NCBI RefSeq assembly: GCF_020889705.1
Contig: NZ_JACMYP010000060.1
Location: 1 to 36,075, forward strand
Source: Bradyrhizobium altum
GTDB taxonomy: Bacteria > Pseudomonadota > Alphaproteobacteria > Rhizobiales > Xanthobacteraceae
DNA length: 36,075 nt
Reading direction: 5' to 3'
The notes under the pieces were generated by a model, which saw only the letters and a list, made by a program, of their open reading frames with translations, was not told the origin of the DNA and made no database searches. This document shows positions 16,071 through 22,855 of this stretch, piece after piece; the stretch's first letter is position 1; each line of letters starts with the position of its first letter. Both the position numbers and the translations under genes were made by a program.

Positions 16071-16195
16071 GTCACCCTGAGGTGCGAGCCCTGCGGTGCA
16101 CTTGCACCGCTGGGAGAGCCTCGAAGGATGAATCGGCCAAAGTGGGGCCGTGCATCCTTCGAGGCTCGCCGAAGAGGCGAGCACCTCAGGATGAC
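16071..16195. repeat. Palindromic intergenic repeat, family B copy 1
   Basis: Bounded by GTCACCCTGAGGTGCGAG and CACCTCAGGATGAC, with inner CCTCGAAGGATG / CATCCTTCGAGG. It lies between pobA and the broken GST gene. Related copies are at 27159-27282 and 31108-31206. Confidence 0.85.
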
Positions 16196-16269
16196 GGGAT
16201 CAAGATCGTCCTTGCATCAAACGGTGCGGTCGTCCAGCTTCGGCGTCACACAGTTCGGGAGCACCCGCC

Positions 16270-16847
16270 ATGCTCACCCTCTATTTCGCACCGGGCGCCA
16301 GCTCGATGGCGGTGCATATCGCCTTGCACGAGATCGGCACGGACTTCGAGGCACGGCCGATGTCGTTCAGCCCAACGACATGCGCGCGCCCGACTATCTC
16401 GCGCTCAATCCGGAAGGCAAGGTCCCGACGCTCGTGATCGACGGCCGGCCGCTGACCGAGGTCGCGGCGATCCTGTTCTATCTCGCCCGGCGCTTTCCCG
16501 AAGCCAAGCTACTGCCGCGCGACGACATCGAGGCCGAGGCGCAGGCGCTGTCGTTGATGTCCTTCATCGCCTCGACGCTGCATCCGGCAAGGGCGCGCGG
16601 GCTCGACTACGCGAAGGCGGTCTGGGGCATCGCCGATCGCCGGCTCGGTCACGGCTGGGCGATCGGCAGCTTCTCGATCGCCGACATCCATCTGTTCCGG
16701 CTGTACTGGCGGCTCGCCAATTCGCTGAAACCGCCGCCGCAGACGTTCCCCAACCTCACGGCGCATTACAACAGGGTGATGGCGCGGCCGGCGGTGCAAA
16801 AGACGATCGAGATCGAGAGCAACGTCGGCTACGAATTGCCGGCGTGA
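16270..16847 (+). pseudogene. Glutathione S-transferase gene with a -1 frameshift
   Basis: The reading frame opens with GGGAG then ATG at 16270 and gives MLTLYFAPGASSMAVHIALH..., a normal GST thioredoxin-fold start. At about 16366-16376 the homologous reading moves to another frame, where NDMRAPDYLALNPEGKVPTL and VIDGRPLTEVAAILFYLARRFPE continue the GSH-binding domain to the end. In the first frame translation would stop soon after. One missing base near TCGTTCAGCCC explains this. Either the gene is inactive or the sequence has an error. The rest of the protein (about 192 residues in total) looks intact, including an alpha-helical C-terminal domain. Confidence 0.75.
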
Positions 16848-16954
16848 CCGGTCGCAGCGTTCGCGCTTTCAAACACCTGCGCAAATCCCGTTTAAAACTT
16901 TGTAGGCGGTGAAACCGCGATCGACATCGCGTTCAATGGCGTCAACGCAACGCC

Positions 16955-17425
16955 ATGCACGAGATTCAGATGACCACCGATACGCAAGTCGCCCCCGACA
17001 TTCCCCAAGATGTTCCCGAAGGCTTCGAGCCGCTGTTCCGCAAGAGCCCGCTCACCGAGCCCTGGGAGCCGCTATACCAGAAGAAGACCGAGCGCGCCGT
17101 CATCATCGGCCTGCGGCTGGCGAGGCCGCACACCAACGGCCGCGGCCTGATCCATGGCGGGCTGATCGCGGCACTCTCCGACAACGCGATGGGCTATAGC
17201 TGCGGCCAGGCGACCGGCTGGACCACCTCGTATGTGACGATCTCGCTCACGGTCGATTTCGTCGGCTCGGCCAATGTCGGGCAGTGGCTCGCAATCGAGA
17301 GCGATGTGATCAAGACCGGCAGCACGATCTGCTTCGCGCAGAGCCTGATCAAGGCCGACGGCGGGACGATCGCGCGCGCCAGCGGTACGTTCCGCGTGGT
17401 GCCGAAGAAGGCGCCGGCGAGCTAA
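16955..17425 (+). CDS. PaaI family thioesterase
   Basis: 156 residues, hot-dog fold. The region GRGLIHGGLIAALSDNAMGYSCG is the PaaI-type HGG-x-x-A-L-x-D motif, with the catalytic Asp in SDNAMG. TTSYVTISLTVDFVGSANVGQWL follows as the core strands. Length is typical. The start could be 16955 or the ATG at 16970; neither has a good ribosome site. It hydrolyses an acyl-CoA ester, probably aromatic or medium chain; the substrate is unknown. It is convergent with a LysR regulator. Confidence 0.85.
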   Translation: MHEIQMTTDTQVAPDIPQDVPEGFEPLFRKSPLTEPWEPLYQKKTERAVIIGLRLARPHTNGRGLIHGGLIAALSDNAMGYSCGQATGWTTSYVTISLTVDFVGSANVGQWLAIESDVIKTGSTICFAQSLIKADGGTIARASGTFRVVPKKAPAS

Positions 17426-17435
17426 GCGTTGCGCG

Positions 17436-18329
17436 CTAGCCGAAGTGCCAGTCGGTGATCTCGGTGACGAGATCGATGAAGGTCCGCACCTTGGCCGACA
17501 ACAGCCGGGATGTCGGGTAGACGACATGGATCGGCACCGGCGGCTGCTCGAATTCGGCGAGCACGATCCTGAGCCGCCGCGCCTTCAGCGATTCGGCGGC
17601 CTGGTAGGCCATCACCCGCGTCAGTCCGCCGTCCTGCTCGGCGTACTGGATGGCAGCGTCCGAGCTGTTGCTGGTGAAGCGTGGCGTCGGCATGATGCGG
17701 ATCTCCTGGCCGTCCTCCATGAAGCGCCAATCCGGCGTCGCGGTCATCGCGCCGAACTGGATGGTGTCATGGGCGGTGAGGTCGGCCGGCCGCTTCGGCT
17801 CGCCGCGAAGCTTGAGATAGCCGGCCGAAGCCACCACGATGCGGCGCATCTGGCCGACATGGCGCGCCACCAGCGTCGAATCCGGCAGGTGCCCGAGCCT
17901 GACCGCGAGGTCGACGCCGTCCTCGACGAGGTTGATCCGGCGGTCCGACAGCCGCAGGTCGACGCCAACATCGGGATAGCGTTTGAGGTAGGCGGTCACG
18001 ACCGGGCTGACATGGAGCCGCCCGAAGCCGAACGGCGCCGAGATCACCAAGCGGCCTTCGGGGCGGGTGCGCTCGCTCTCTACCGCGTCCTCGGCCTCCT
18101 CGACGTCCGCAAGGATCCGCCGCGCCCGCTCCAGGTAGCGCGAGCCGGCGTCGGTCAGCGTCACCTGCCGCGTGGTCCGCTGCAGCAGCCGCGCACCGAG
18201 CCGCTCCTCCAGCGCAGCGATCAGCCGCGTGATGGCTGACGGAGACAGGCCGAGCTTCCGGGCGGCGGGGGCAAACCCCTCGAGGTCCGCCACCGCGACG
18301 AAGGCCTGCATGGCGTCGATCCGGTCCAT
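17436..18329 (-). CDS. LysR family transcriptional regulator
   Basis: 297 residues, from MDRIDAMQAFVAVADLEGFAPAARKLGLSPSAITRLIAALEERLGARLLQRTTR, a standard N-terminal LysR HTH, then an effector-binding domain starting EGRLVISAPFGFGRLHVSP. The ATG at 18329 gives the normal length; upstream residues would lie in the operator. It is divergent from a pyridoxamine-oxidase-fold gene with a 118-base shared spacer containing a 25-bp inverted repeat. By the usual LysR pattern it controls that neighbour and itself. The effector is unknown. Confidence 0.92.
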   Translation of the reverse strand: MDRIDAMQAFVAVADLEGFAPAARKLGLSPSAITRLIAALEERLGARLLQRTTRQVTLTDAGSRYLERARRILADVEEAEDAVESERTRPEGRLVISAPFGFGRLHVSPVVTAYLKRYPDVGVDLRLSDRRINLVEDGVDLAVRLGHLPDSTLVARHVGQMRRIVVASAGYLKLRGEPKRPADLTAHDTIQFGAMTATPDWRFMEDGQEIRIMPTPRFTSNSSDAAIQYAEQDGGLTRVMAYQAAESLKARRLRIVLAEFEQPPVPIHVVYPTSRLLSAKVRTFIDLVTEITDWHFG

Positions 18330-18331
18330 GA

Positions 18332-18356
18332 CACTATTGCATAGTCGGCAACAGTG
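18332..18356. promoter_or_regulatory. LysR-type operator between divergent genes
   Basis: CACTATTGC-N7-GCAACAGTG is an inverted repeat with 8 of 9 arm positions matching. It contains TGC-N7-GCA, the T-N11-A pattern of LysR boxes. It begins 3 bases upstream of the lysR ATG and about 92 bases upstream of the divergent gene, which suits autorepression plus activation of the neighbour. Confidence 0.7.
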
Positions 18357-18447
18357 AAGTGTCAATTCCCAAGATTGCCTACGATCCGGAAATGCCCATG
18401 TTACGGTCTAAGGACGGCCGCTTTGTCGCCCGTGGCGGGAGGCTCAG

Positions 18448-19083
18448 ATGTCAGACGTTCGCAGCTATTCGAGCGATGTCGGGTTCACCCCGGCGGTGAA
18501 GGAAATCCAGACCCGCAAGGGCTCGAGCGCGACCTACGCCGAGGTCGAGGCCCATGGCGGCTGGCAAACCGAGGTGGACGACAACCTTGCGGCCTTCCTC
18601 GCCAACACCAACAGCTTCTATCTCGCGACCGCCTCGGCCGGCGGTCAGCCCTACATCCAGCATCGCGGCGGGCCGAAGGGCTTCATCAAGGTCCTCGACA
18701 AGCACACCATCGCGTTCGCCGATTACAGCGGCAACCGGCAATTCATCACCCAGGGCAATTTCTCCGAGAACCCGAAGGCCTACATCTTCGTGATGAATTA
18801 CGCGTACCGGCAGCGCGTGAAGATCTGGGGCGAGGCGCGGGTGGTTGAAGACGATCCGGCGCTGACGCGTTCGCTGATGCCGCAGGGCTATCGCGCGCGA
18901 CCCGAGCAGGTGATCCTGTTCAAGGTCGCGGCGTGGGACACCAACTGCCCGCAGCACATCCCGCAGAAGTTCGACGCGGCCGATGTGGCCAGCGCGCTCG
19001 CCTCACGCGACCAGCGCATCGCCGAGCTCGAGGCGGAGCTCGCCGCATTGAAGGGCGAGCCCACTCCTGCCCCAGCCGGTTAG
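18448..19083 (+). CDS. Pyridoxamine 5'-phosphate oxidase-fold family protein
   Basis: 211 residues. A split-barrel flavin-binding domain is visible: SFYLATASAGGQPYIQHRGGPKGFIKVLDKHTIAFADYSGNRQFITQGNFSENPKAYIFVMNY, then KIWGEARVVEDD. A C-terminal segment from about 185 (ASRDQRIAELEAELAALKG) is a short coiled coil. It probably acts as an FMN-dependent oxidoreductase or flavin-binding protein rather than a true PdxH. It is divergent from the LysR gene and likely its target. The last codon overlaps tail to tail with the GST gene on the other strand (TTAG shared). Confidence 0.88.
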   Translation: MSDVRSYSSDVGFTPAVKEIQTRKGSSATYAEVEAHGGWQTEVDDNLAAFLANTNSFYLATASAGGQPYIQHRGGPKGFIKVLDKHTIAFADYSGNRQFITQGNFSENPKAYIFVMNYAYRQRVKIWGEARVVEDDPALTRSLMPQGYRARPEQVILFKVAAWDTNCPQHIPQKFDAADVASALASRDQRIAELEAELAALKGEPTPAPAG

Positions 19084-19811
19084 GCCGCCTGCTGCTGCAA
19101 CGGCGCCCAGGCGAATTCCGGATAATATTGCTGCATCATCCGGCCGACATAGGCAGTGAGATTGTCGAACTTCTCGGTGCGCTCGCGCAGCGGTGAATCG
19201 AAGAACGGCGTCAGGATTCCCGCGAGCGCGCCGAACGCGGTGGCGTCGGTGCCGCACGGCGCGTTGCCCATCAGGTAGGGCTTGTCGCCGAGTTGCACCG
19301 ACAGCGCAAACAGCGAGCGGAGCGCGAGATCGACGTCCTCATCGGGGCCGTGGCGGCCAAGCCCGCTCAACAGATAGTTCTCGGCGACGCGGAACTGGGC
19401 GTCCTCACGCAGCTTGTCGCGCAGATGATCGGGCGCGCCGTCGAAGAAATGCGCGGGTCCCTTGGCGAAATTGGCGTCGTCGACCCAGCGCGCGCCGACC
19501 AGCGCCCAGTAGACGTGATGCTCGATCATGCGCTCGAAGGCCCAGGCCTGCGCCCGCGCCTGCAGGCTCAGCGGCGCATCGAAATCGAAGCCGTATTTGC
19601 CCTCGATATGGGCGCGGATGAAGGTCGAATCGGCGATCGTCTCGCCGTCATCGGCGATGAACGGCAGCTGGCCCTTGGGAGAAGCCGGCGGCATCGCTCT
19701 TTCCTTGCGATAATCGAGCCCGGCCATCTTGAGCTGGACCTCGGTCTTGGTCACGAAGGGGCTGATTTCCGGCAGGCCGAAGCCCGTGCCAAAGCCAAAA
19801 AGCGTAATCAT
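19080..19811 (-). CDS. Glutathione S-transferase family protein
   Basis: 243 residues. The N-terminal thioredoxin-like domain (ISPFVTKTEVQLKMAGLDYRKE, then SPKGQLPFIADDGETIADSTFI) resembles the metaxin/FAX-like GST class. A helical C-terminal domain follows (ADVDLALRSL-type segment, then PCGTDATAFGALAGILTPFF). Its start lies about 48 bases from a 24-bp palindrome that also occurs upstream of the WYL regulator gene, so it is probably part of that regulon together with the small gene before it. The substrate is unknown. Confidence 0.88.
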   Translation of the reverse strand: MITLFGFGTGFGLPEISPFVTKTEVQLKMAGLDYRKERAMPPASPKGQLPFIADDGETIADSTFIRAHIEGKYGFDFDAPLSLQARAQAWAFERMIEHHVYWALVGARWVDDANFAKGPAHFFDGAPDHLRDKLREDAQFRVAENYLLSGLGRHGPDEDVDLALRSLFALSVQLGDKPYLMGNAPCGTDATAFGALAGILTPFFDSPLRERTEKFDNLTAYVGRMMQQYYPEFAWAPLQQQAA

Positions 19812-19858
19812 ATGAAGCTCCCGATCGCCTGTGGTCGTGAATTAAAGCTAGCCGCCCC

Positions 19859-19882
19859 CTGCTGCCAGCATGGTGTCAGCAG
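19859..19882. promoter_or_regulatory. 24-bp palindrome, copy 1, upstream of the GST gene
   Basis: It follows the pattern CTGCTG-n-CA-n-CATG-n-TG-n-CAGCAG, reading CTGCTGCCAGCATGGTGTCAGCAG in segments. It overlaps the 3' end of the small gene (stop at 19876-19878) and lies 48-71 bases upstream of the GST ATG. The second copy is at 20156-20179. Confidence 0.75.
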
Positions 19883-20109
19883 TAGCGGCATTCACTGTCG
19901 AGCGGGCCGACCGGCGCGAGGCGGCGAACCGCCTCGCGAGCGCGCTTGACCAGCCGTGCCCGCCCGTAGGACCAGGCTGCGCTGATGGACTGAGCGACCA
20001 GCGCAACCAGGGCCCAGCGCAGGTCGCCGGAGGTGGAGTAGACCGTGACCAATTGTTCCAGCGCGAAGCTCTGCGCCTGCCGGAAACCGAGCTCATCAAG
20101 ATTCGTCAT
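19876..20109 (-). CDS. Small hypothetical protein between GST and WYL regulator
   Basis: 77 residues from MTNLDELGFRQAQSFALEQLV to DSECRYC. The ATG at 20109 has AGGGA 10 bases upstream. The middle (DLRWALVALVAQSISAAWSYGRARLVKRAREAVRRL) is an amphipathic/hydrophobic helix followed by a basic helix, and the end has two cysteines. I do not recognise a family. The two flanking operators suggest that it is controlled by the WYL regulator and co-regulated with the GST gene. Confidence 0.6.
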   Translation of the reverse strand: MTNLDELGFRQAQSFALEQLVTVYSTSGDLRWALVALVAQSISAAWSYGRARLVKRAREAVRRLAPVGPLDSECRYC

Positions 20110-20155
20110 GGACAAATTCCCTTCACTTGAGGTGTTGTCCTGCTATAGCCCCCAC

Positions 20156-20179
20156 CTGCTGCCAACATGCTGTCAGCAG
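20156..20179. promoter_or_regulatory. 24-bp palindrome, copy 2, in the WYL / small-gene divergent spacer
   Basis: It is the same CTGCTG-n-CA-n-CATG-n-TG-n-CAGCAG pattern as 19859-19882 and differs from it at two positions (CCAACATG and CTGTC in place of CCAGCATG and GTGTC). It lies between divergently transcribed genes, consistent with autoregulation by the WYL protein. Confidence 0.75.
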
Positions 20180-20290
20180 CAGTGACAGGGGGCGCGAAAA
20201 GTCGACGCGCCGAGACACTGCGAGACCCGTCAAGACAGCTGCCAAAACACTGCTAAGACACCCGCCAAGCGAGCGACCAAGAGAATTGCC

Positions 20291-20989
20291 ATGAGACGCG
20301 CCGACCGGCTGTTTCAGATCATCCAGGTGCTCCGCCGCACCCGTAAGCCTTTGACCGCAGATGCGATCGCAGCCGAACTCGAGACATCGAAGCGGACCAT
20401 CTATCGCGACATCGCCAGCCTGATCGAGCAGCGGGTGCCGATCCGCGGCGAGGCCGGCATGGGCTACATCCTGGAGAAGGGTTTTGACCTGCCGCCCTTG
20501 ATGCTGACACCCGACGAGATCGAGGCCTGCGTGCTCGGCGCGCAATGGGTGGTCGGTCATGCCGATCCGGCGCTGGCACGCGCGGCCGAGGACCTGATGG
20601 CCAAGATCGCCGAGACCGTGCCCGACCGGCTGCGGCCGTTCGTGCTGGAGCCGGCGAGCCGCGCCCGCTCCGCCTGGAACCGGGAGCCCGACCGCATCGA
20701 CATGGTCAGGACCCGCAGCCAGATCCACGAAGGCAAGAAGATCACGCTCAACTATCGCGACGAGCATGGCCGCGATAGCGAGCGCACGGTCTGGCCGATC
20801 GCGGTCGGCTATCACGAGGCGGTGCGGCTGCTCGCCGCCTGGTGCGAGCTGCGCAAGGATTTCCGCAGCTTCCGCACCGATCGCGTGGTCACCGCTGTTT
20901 ATCACGACGAGAAGTATCCGGAGCGGCGCGACCTGCTCAGGGCGCGCTGGCGGCGCAGCCTGGTGTGGGAAGCACCGAGGGACACCTGA
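20291..20989 (+). CDS. WYL-domain HTH regulator (YafY family), GST-linked copy 1
   Basis: 232 residues. The N-terminal HTH_11 domain (MRRADRLFQIIQVLRRTRKPLTADAIAAELETSKRTIYRDIASLIEQRVPIRGEAGMGY) is followed by LPPLMLTPDEIEACVLGAQWV and a WYL-type C-terminal domain with RVWPIAVGYHEAVRLLAAWCELRKDFRSFRTDR. It senses an unknown ligand. Two copies of a palindrome in its neighbourhood mark its likely targets. Its stop overlaps the next gene by one base (TGATG). Confidence 0.9.
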   Translation: MRRADRLFQIIQVLRRTRKPLTADAIAAELETSKRTIYRDIASLIEQRVPIRGEAGMGYILEKGFDLPPLMLTPDEIEACVLGAQWVVGHADPALARAAEDLMAKIAETVPDRLRPFVLEPASRARSAWNREPDRIDMVRTRSQIHEGKKITLNYRDEHGRDSERTVWPIAVGYHEAVRLLAAWCELRKDFRSFRTDRVVTAVYHDEKYPERRDLLRARWRRSLVWEAPRDT

Positions 20990-21324
20990 TGACCAGCAAC
21001 GCGATCGACGCGGCGGACGCGAGCCCCTGCCAGTCCTGCGGCGCCTGCTGCAGCTATTCGGAAAACTGGCCGCGTTTCACCCTGGAAGACGACGCGCAGC
21101 TCGATCTGATCCCGCCGCAATTCGTCAATGCGCGCCAGTCAGGGATGCGCTGCGAGGGCGACCGCTGCTCGGCGCTGTCGGGCCGGGTCGGAGAGGCAAC
21201 GCGCTGCGAGGTCTATGCGGTGCGGCCGGAGGTGTGCCGAACCTGTCTGCCGGGCGACGCGGAATGCGCGATGGCCCGGCGCCGGCATGGGCTGCCGCTC
21301 ATCCCGAGCGCGCAGCCGGATTGA
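20989..21324 (+). CDS. YkgJ family cysteine-cluster (zinc/iron-chelating) protein
   Basis: 111 residues. The CQSCGACC cluster (Cys14, 17, 20, 21) and later cysteines (RCEGDRCSAL, RCEVYAVRPEVCRTCLPGDAEC) are the YkgJ pattern. The start is the ATG in the TGATG overlap with the WYL gene, so the two are co-transcribed. The biochemical role of the family is unclear; metal binding is inferred from the cysteines. It ends just before the repeat at 21344. Confidence 0.85.
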   Translation: MTSNAIDAADASPCQSCGACCSYSENWPRFTLEDDAQLDLIPPQFVNARQSGMRCEGDRCSALSGRVGEATRCEVYAVRPEVCRTCLPGDAECAMARRRHGLPLIPSAQPD

Positions 21325-21343
21325 GCACGGCTCTTTTATTTGC

Positions 21344-21415
21344 GCATGATCTCCGCGCAAACGCGTTCCGCGTTTGTCGCGAGGGAAAACCGGTTTCCAC
21401 TTTTCCGGATCATGC
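21344..21415. repeat. Palindromic repeat, family D, long form
   Basis: GCATGATC at the left and GGATCATGC at the right flank AAACGCGTTCCGCGTTT and GGAAAACCGGTTTCCACTTTTCC. The convergent minus-strand gene has its TAA stop immediately after the right end. It is a likely bidirectional terminator. Confidence 0.8.
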
Positions 21416-21823
21416 TTAAGCCGTCACAGTCACCGTCTCGCTGACGTCCTCGTCGTCGAGTTCGTCATCGACAGCAGGCGCGAAGCTCGACAGCGGCTTG
21501 GTCGACAGCGTGATCGGCTTGCGGCCGCCATGCGACACGGTCGCAGCACGGGCCGGCTCACGCGACAATGCGTACAGCGTCGACCCGACGCGGCCGCCGG
21601 AATTGACCAGCTCCCATTCGCTGCAGCTCGACGCAATCGCCACCGCGAGTGCATGCAGATGGCTGCGGCGATAGCAGAACAGCGCGAGCATCGCCCTGAC
21701 GTCGGGCGCGACATTGGCAACCAGCAGCGTAAGCCCGTTCGGATTGGCGCGGTACATCTGGCCGAGCAGGTCGTCCGCAACTGGGCAGGCATCGTTCTCG
21801 AACGCGTCGCGGCTTGAAAACAT
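21416..21823 (-). CDS. Hypothetical protein
   Basis: 135 residues from MFSSRDAFENDACPVADDLLGQMYRANPNGLTLLVANV to an acidic tail DELDDEDVSETVTVTA. The ATG at 21823 has GGGGG 8 bases upstream. No known motif is recognised; it is soluble, with a hydrophobic core around LALFCYRRSHLHALAVAIASS. Its stop abuts the repeat at 21344-21415. Coding character is good but the function is unknown. Confidence 0.6.
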   Translation of the reverse strand: MFSSRDAFENDACPVADDLLGQMYRANPNGLTLLVANVAPDVRAMLALFCYRRSHLHALAVAIASSCSEWELVNSGGRVGSTLYALSREPARAATVSHGGRKPITLSTKPLSSFAPAVDDELDDEDVSETVTVTA

Positions 21824-21942
21824 TTGCAAATCCCCCTCGATCGGGAAGATGCCGCGCAATCCTCTAACGAAAGGTTAACCACGGCCTCCGGTCGTCTCCG
21901 GGGCCCCTTGCCCGTTGCACGCGAATCACATCCGCCCGCCGC

Positions 21943-22048
21943 TGGAGCGTTTTCAAGCGAAGTGGATACCGGTCGCGTGAGGAGCGCGCGTCAAAACAAG
22001 AATCCAGAGCCCCGTTCCGATTCCATCGGAACGGAAGCGGCTCTGGCG
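21943..22048. repeat. Palindromic/intergenic repeat, family E
   Basis: TGGAGCGTTTTCAAGCGAAG, then GTGGATACCGGT...GCGCGTCAAAACAAGAATCCAGAGCC, followed by the hairpin GTTCCGATTCCATCGGAAC and GCGGCTCTGG. The AGAGCC / GGCTCT arms bracket the hairpin. This type recurs widely in Bradyrhizobium genomes by my recollection. Confidence 0.75.
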
Positions 22049-22093
22049 GCCCGATCGTGGTCCGAAATGTGGGAAGAAGCGTCCGCGCGCCGC

Positions 22094-22501
22094 TCAGTTC
22101 GCGGCCATGTAGATCGACAGCGCGAATCCGGTGAGGTGGTGCAGCGCCTGGTCGACCCCGATCAGGGTCCAGAACCAGGGATGGCCCGATTCCAGCGTCA
22201 CGCCGAAATGCGAGGCGCAGATGCCCTTGCAGCGATCGACGATGATGTGGATCACGAAGTCGACGAAGGCGACGTACCAGAACCGCGGCGCCACCACCAG
22301 GATCAGCGCCAGCGCGACCGCGAGATGGACCAGGCAATGCGCGAGCAGCGGCATGGCCCAGCCGGTCTTCTGATCCTTGCCTATCGCCATCCAGGCGTTC
22401 TGCAGCATGAAGTCAGCGATGATGTGCTTTGCGGTGAGAAGCAACATCCATCCCACCAGGGCACCAACCGACACCGACGATGACATGGCAGGAAACAACA
22501 A
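22094..22501 (-). CDS. DUF3307 family membrane protein
   Basis: 135 residues. KHIIADFMLQNAWM near the N-terminus and the WYVAFVDFVIHIIVDRCKG region are DUF3307 traits; three to four hydrophobic segments and a final ALHHLTGFALSIYMAAN. The TTG at 22501 has AAGGG 8 bases upstream; the ATG at 22486 is an alternative without a visible site. Function of the family is not established. It is followed on the same strand by the repeat at 21943-22048. Confidence 0.75.
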   Translation of the reverse strand: MLFPAMSSSVSVGALVGWMLLLTAKHIIADFMLQNAWMAIGKDQKTGWAMPLLAHCLVHLAVALALILVVAPRFWYVAFVDFVIHIIVDRCKGICASHFGVTLESGHPWFWTLIGVDQALHHLTGFALSIYMAAN

Positions 22502-22855
22502 GCTGACGCCCTTTTACTTCGATGAATGTGATTGCAGGAAATCCGGGTCAGGCCGTCAGCACAATTCCGCGAACCGAAGCTTGTCTCATTTATGACATCT
22601 CCGGCGGCGGAATGCACCTGCGGTCCCCCGAAAATCACATCTGGGTTCGGACGTCGATAGTGGCGATGGTCATGTGGCATCGCGGCGCAGGTCAACAGGG
22701 ATTAAGGTTACGGCCGGTGGCCGGTTTGCATTCCCGCCGGGGAGGTATATCGTCGGCGGCACAGGAAATTTTCTTTCTTTTATAGTCATTTACGGATTCA
22801 CCGGGCAGCGCCGCGCCGCTGCGGCAACGGGGCCGTCCCGGACGGGTGATCAGCC
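22502..22855. other. Divergent gene-free spacer upstream of the TAXI protein gene
   Basis: About 350 bases with no supportable gene. It includes GGCCGGTGGCCGG and a T-rich tract TTTTCTTTCTTTTATAG shortly before the plus-strand gene, suggestive of a promoter region, but no confident -35/-10 pair is seen. Confidence 0.5.

Noticed and set aside
21998..22032. GGAAC-N16-GTT match on the minus strand inside repeat family E
   Set aside because: It is part of a dispersed palindromic repeat and lies downstream of, not upstream of, a minus-strand gene start at a sensible distance.
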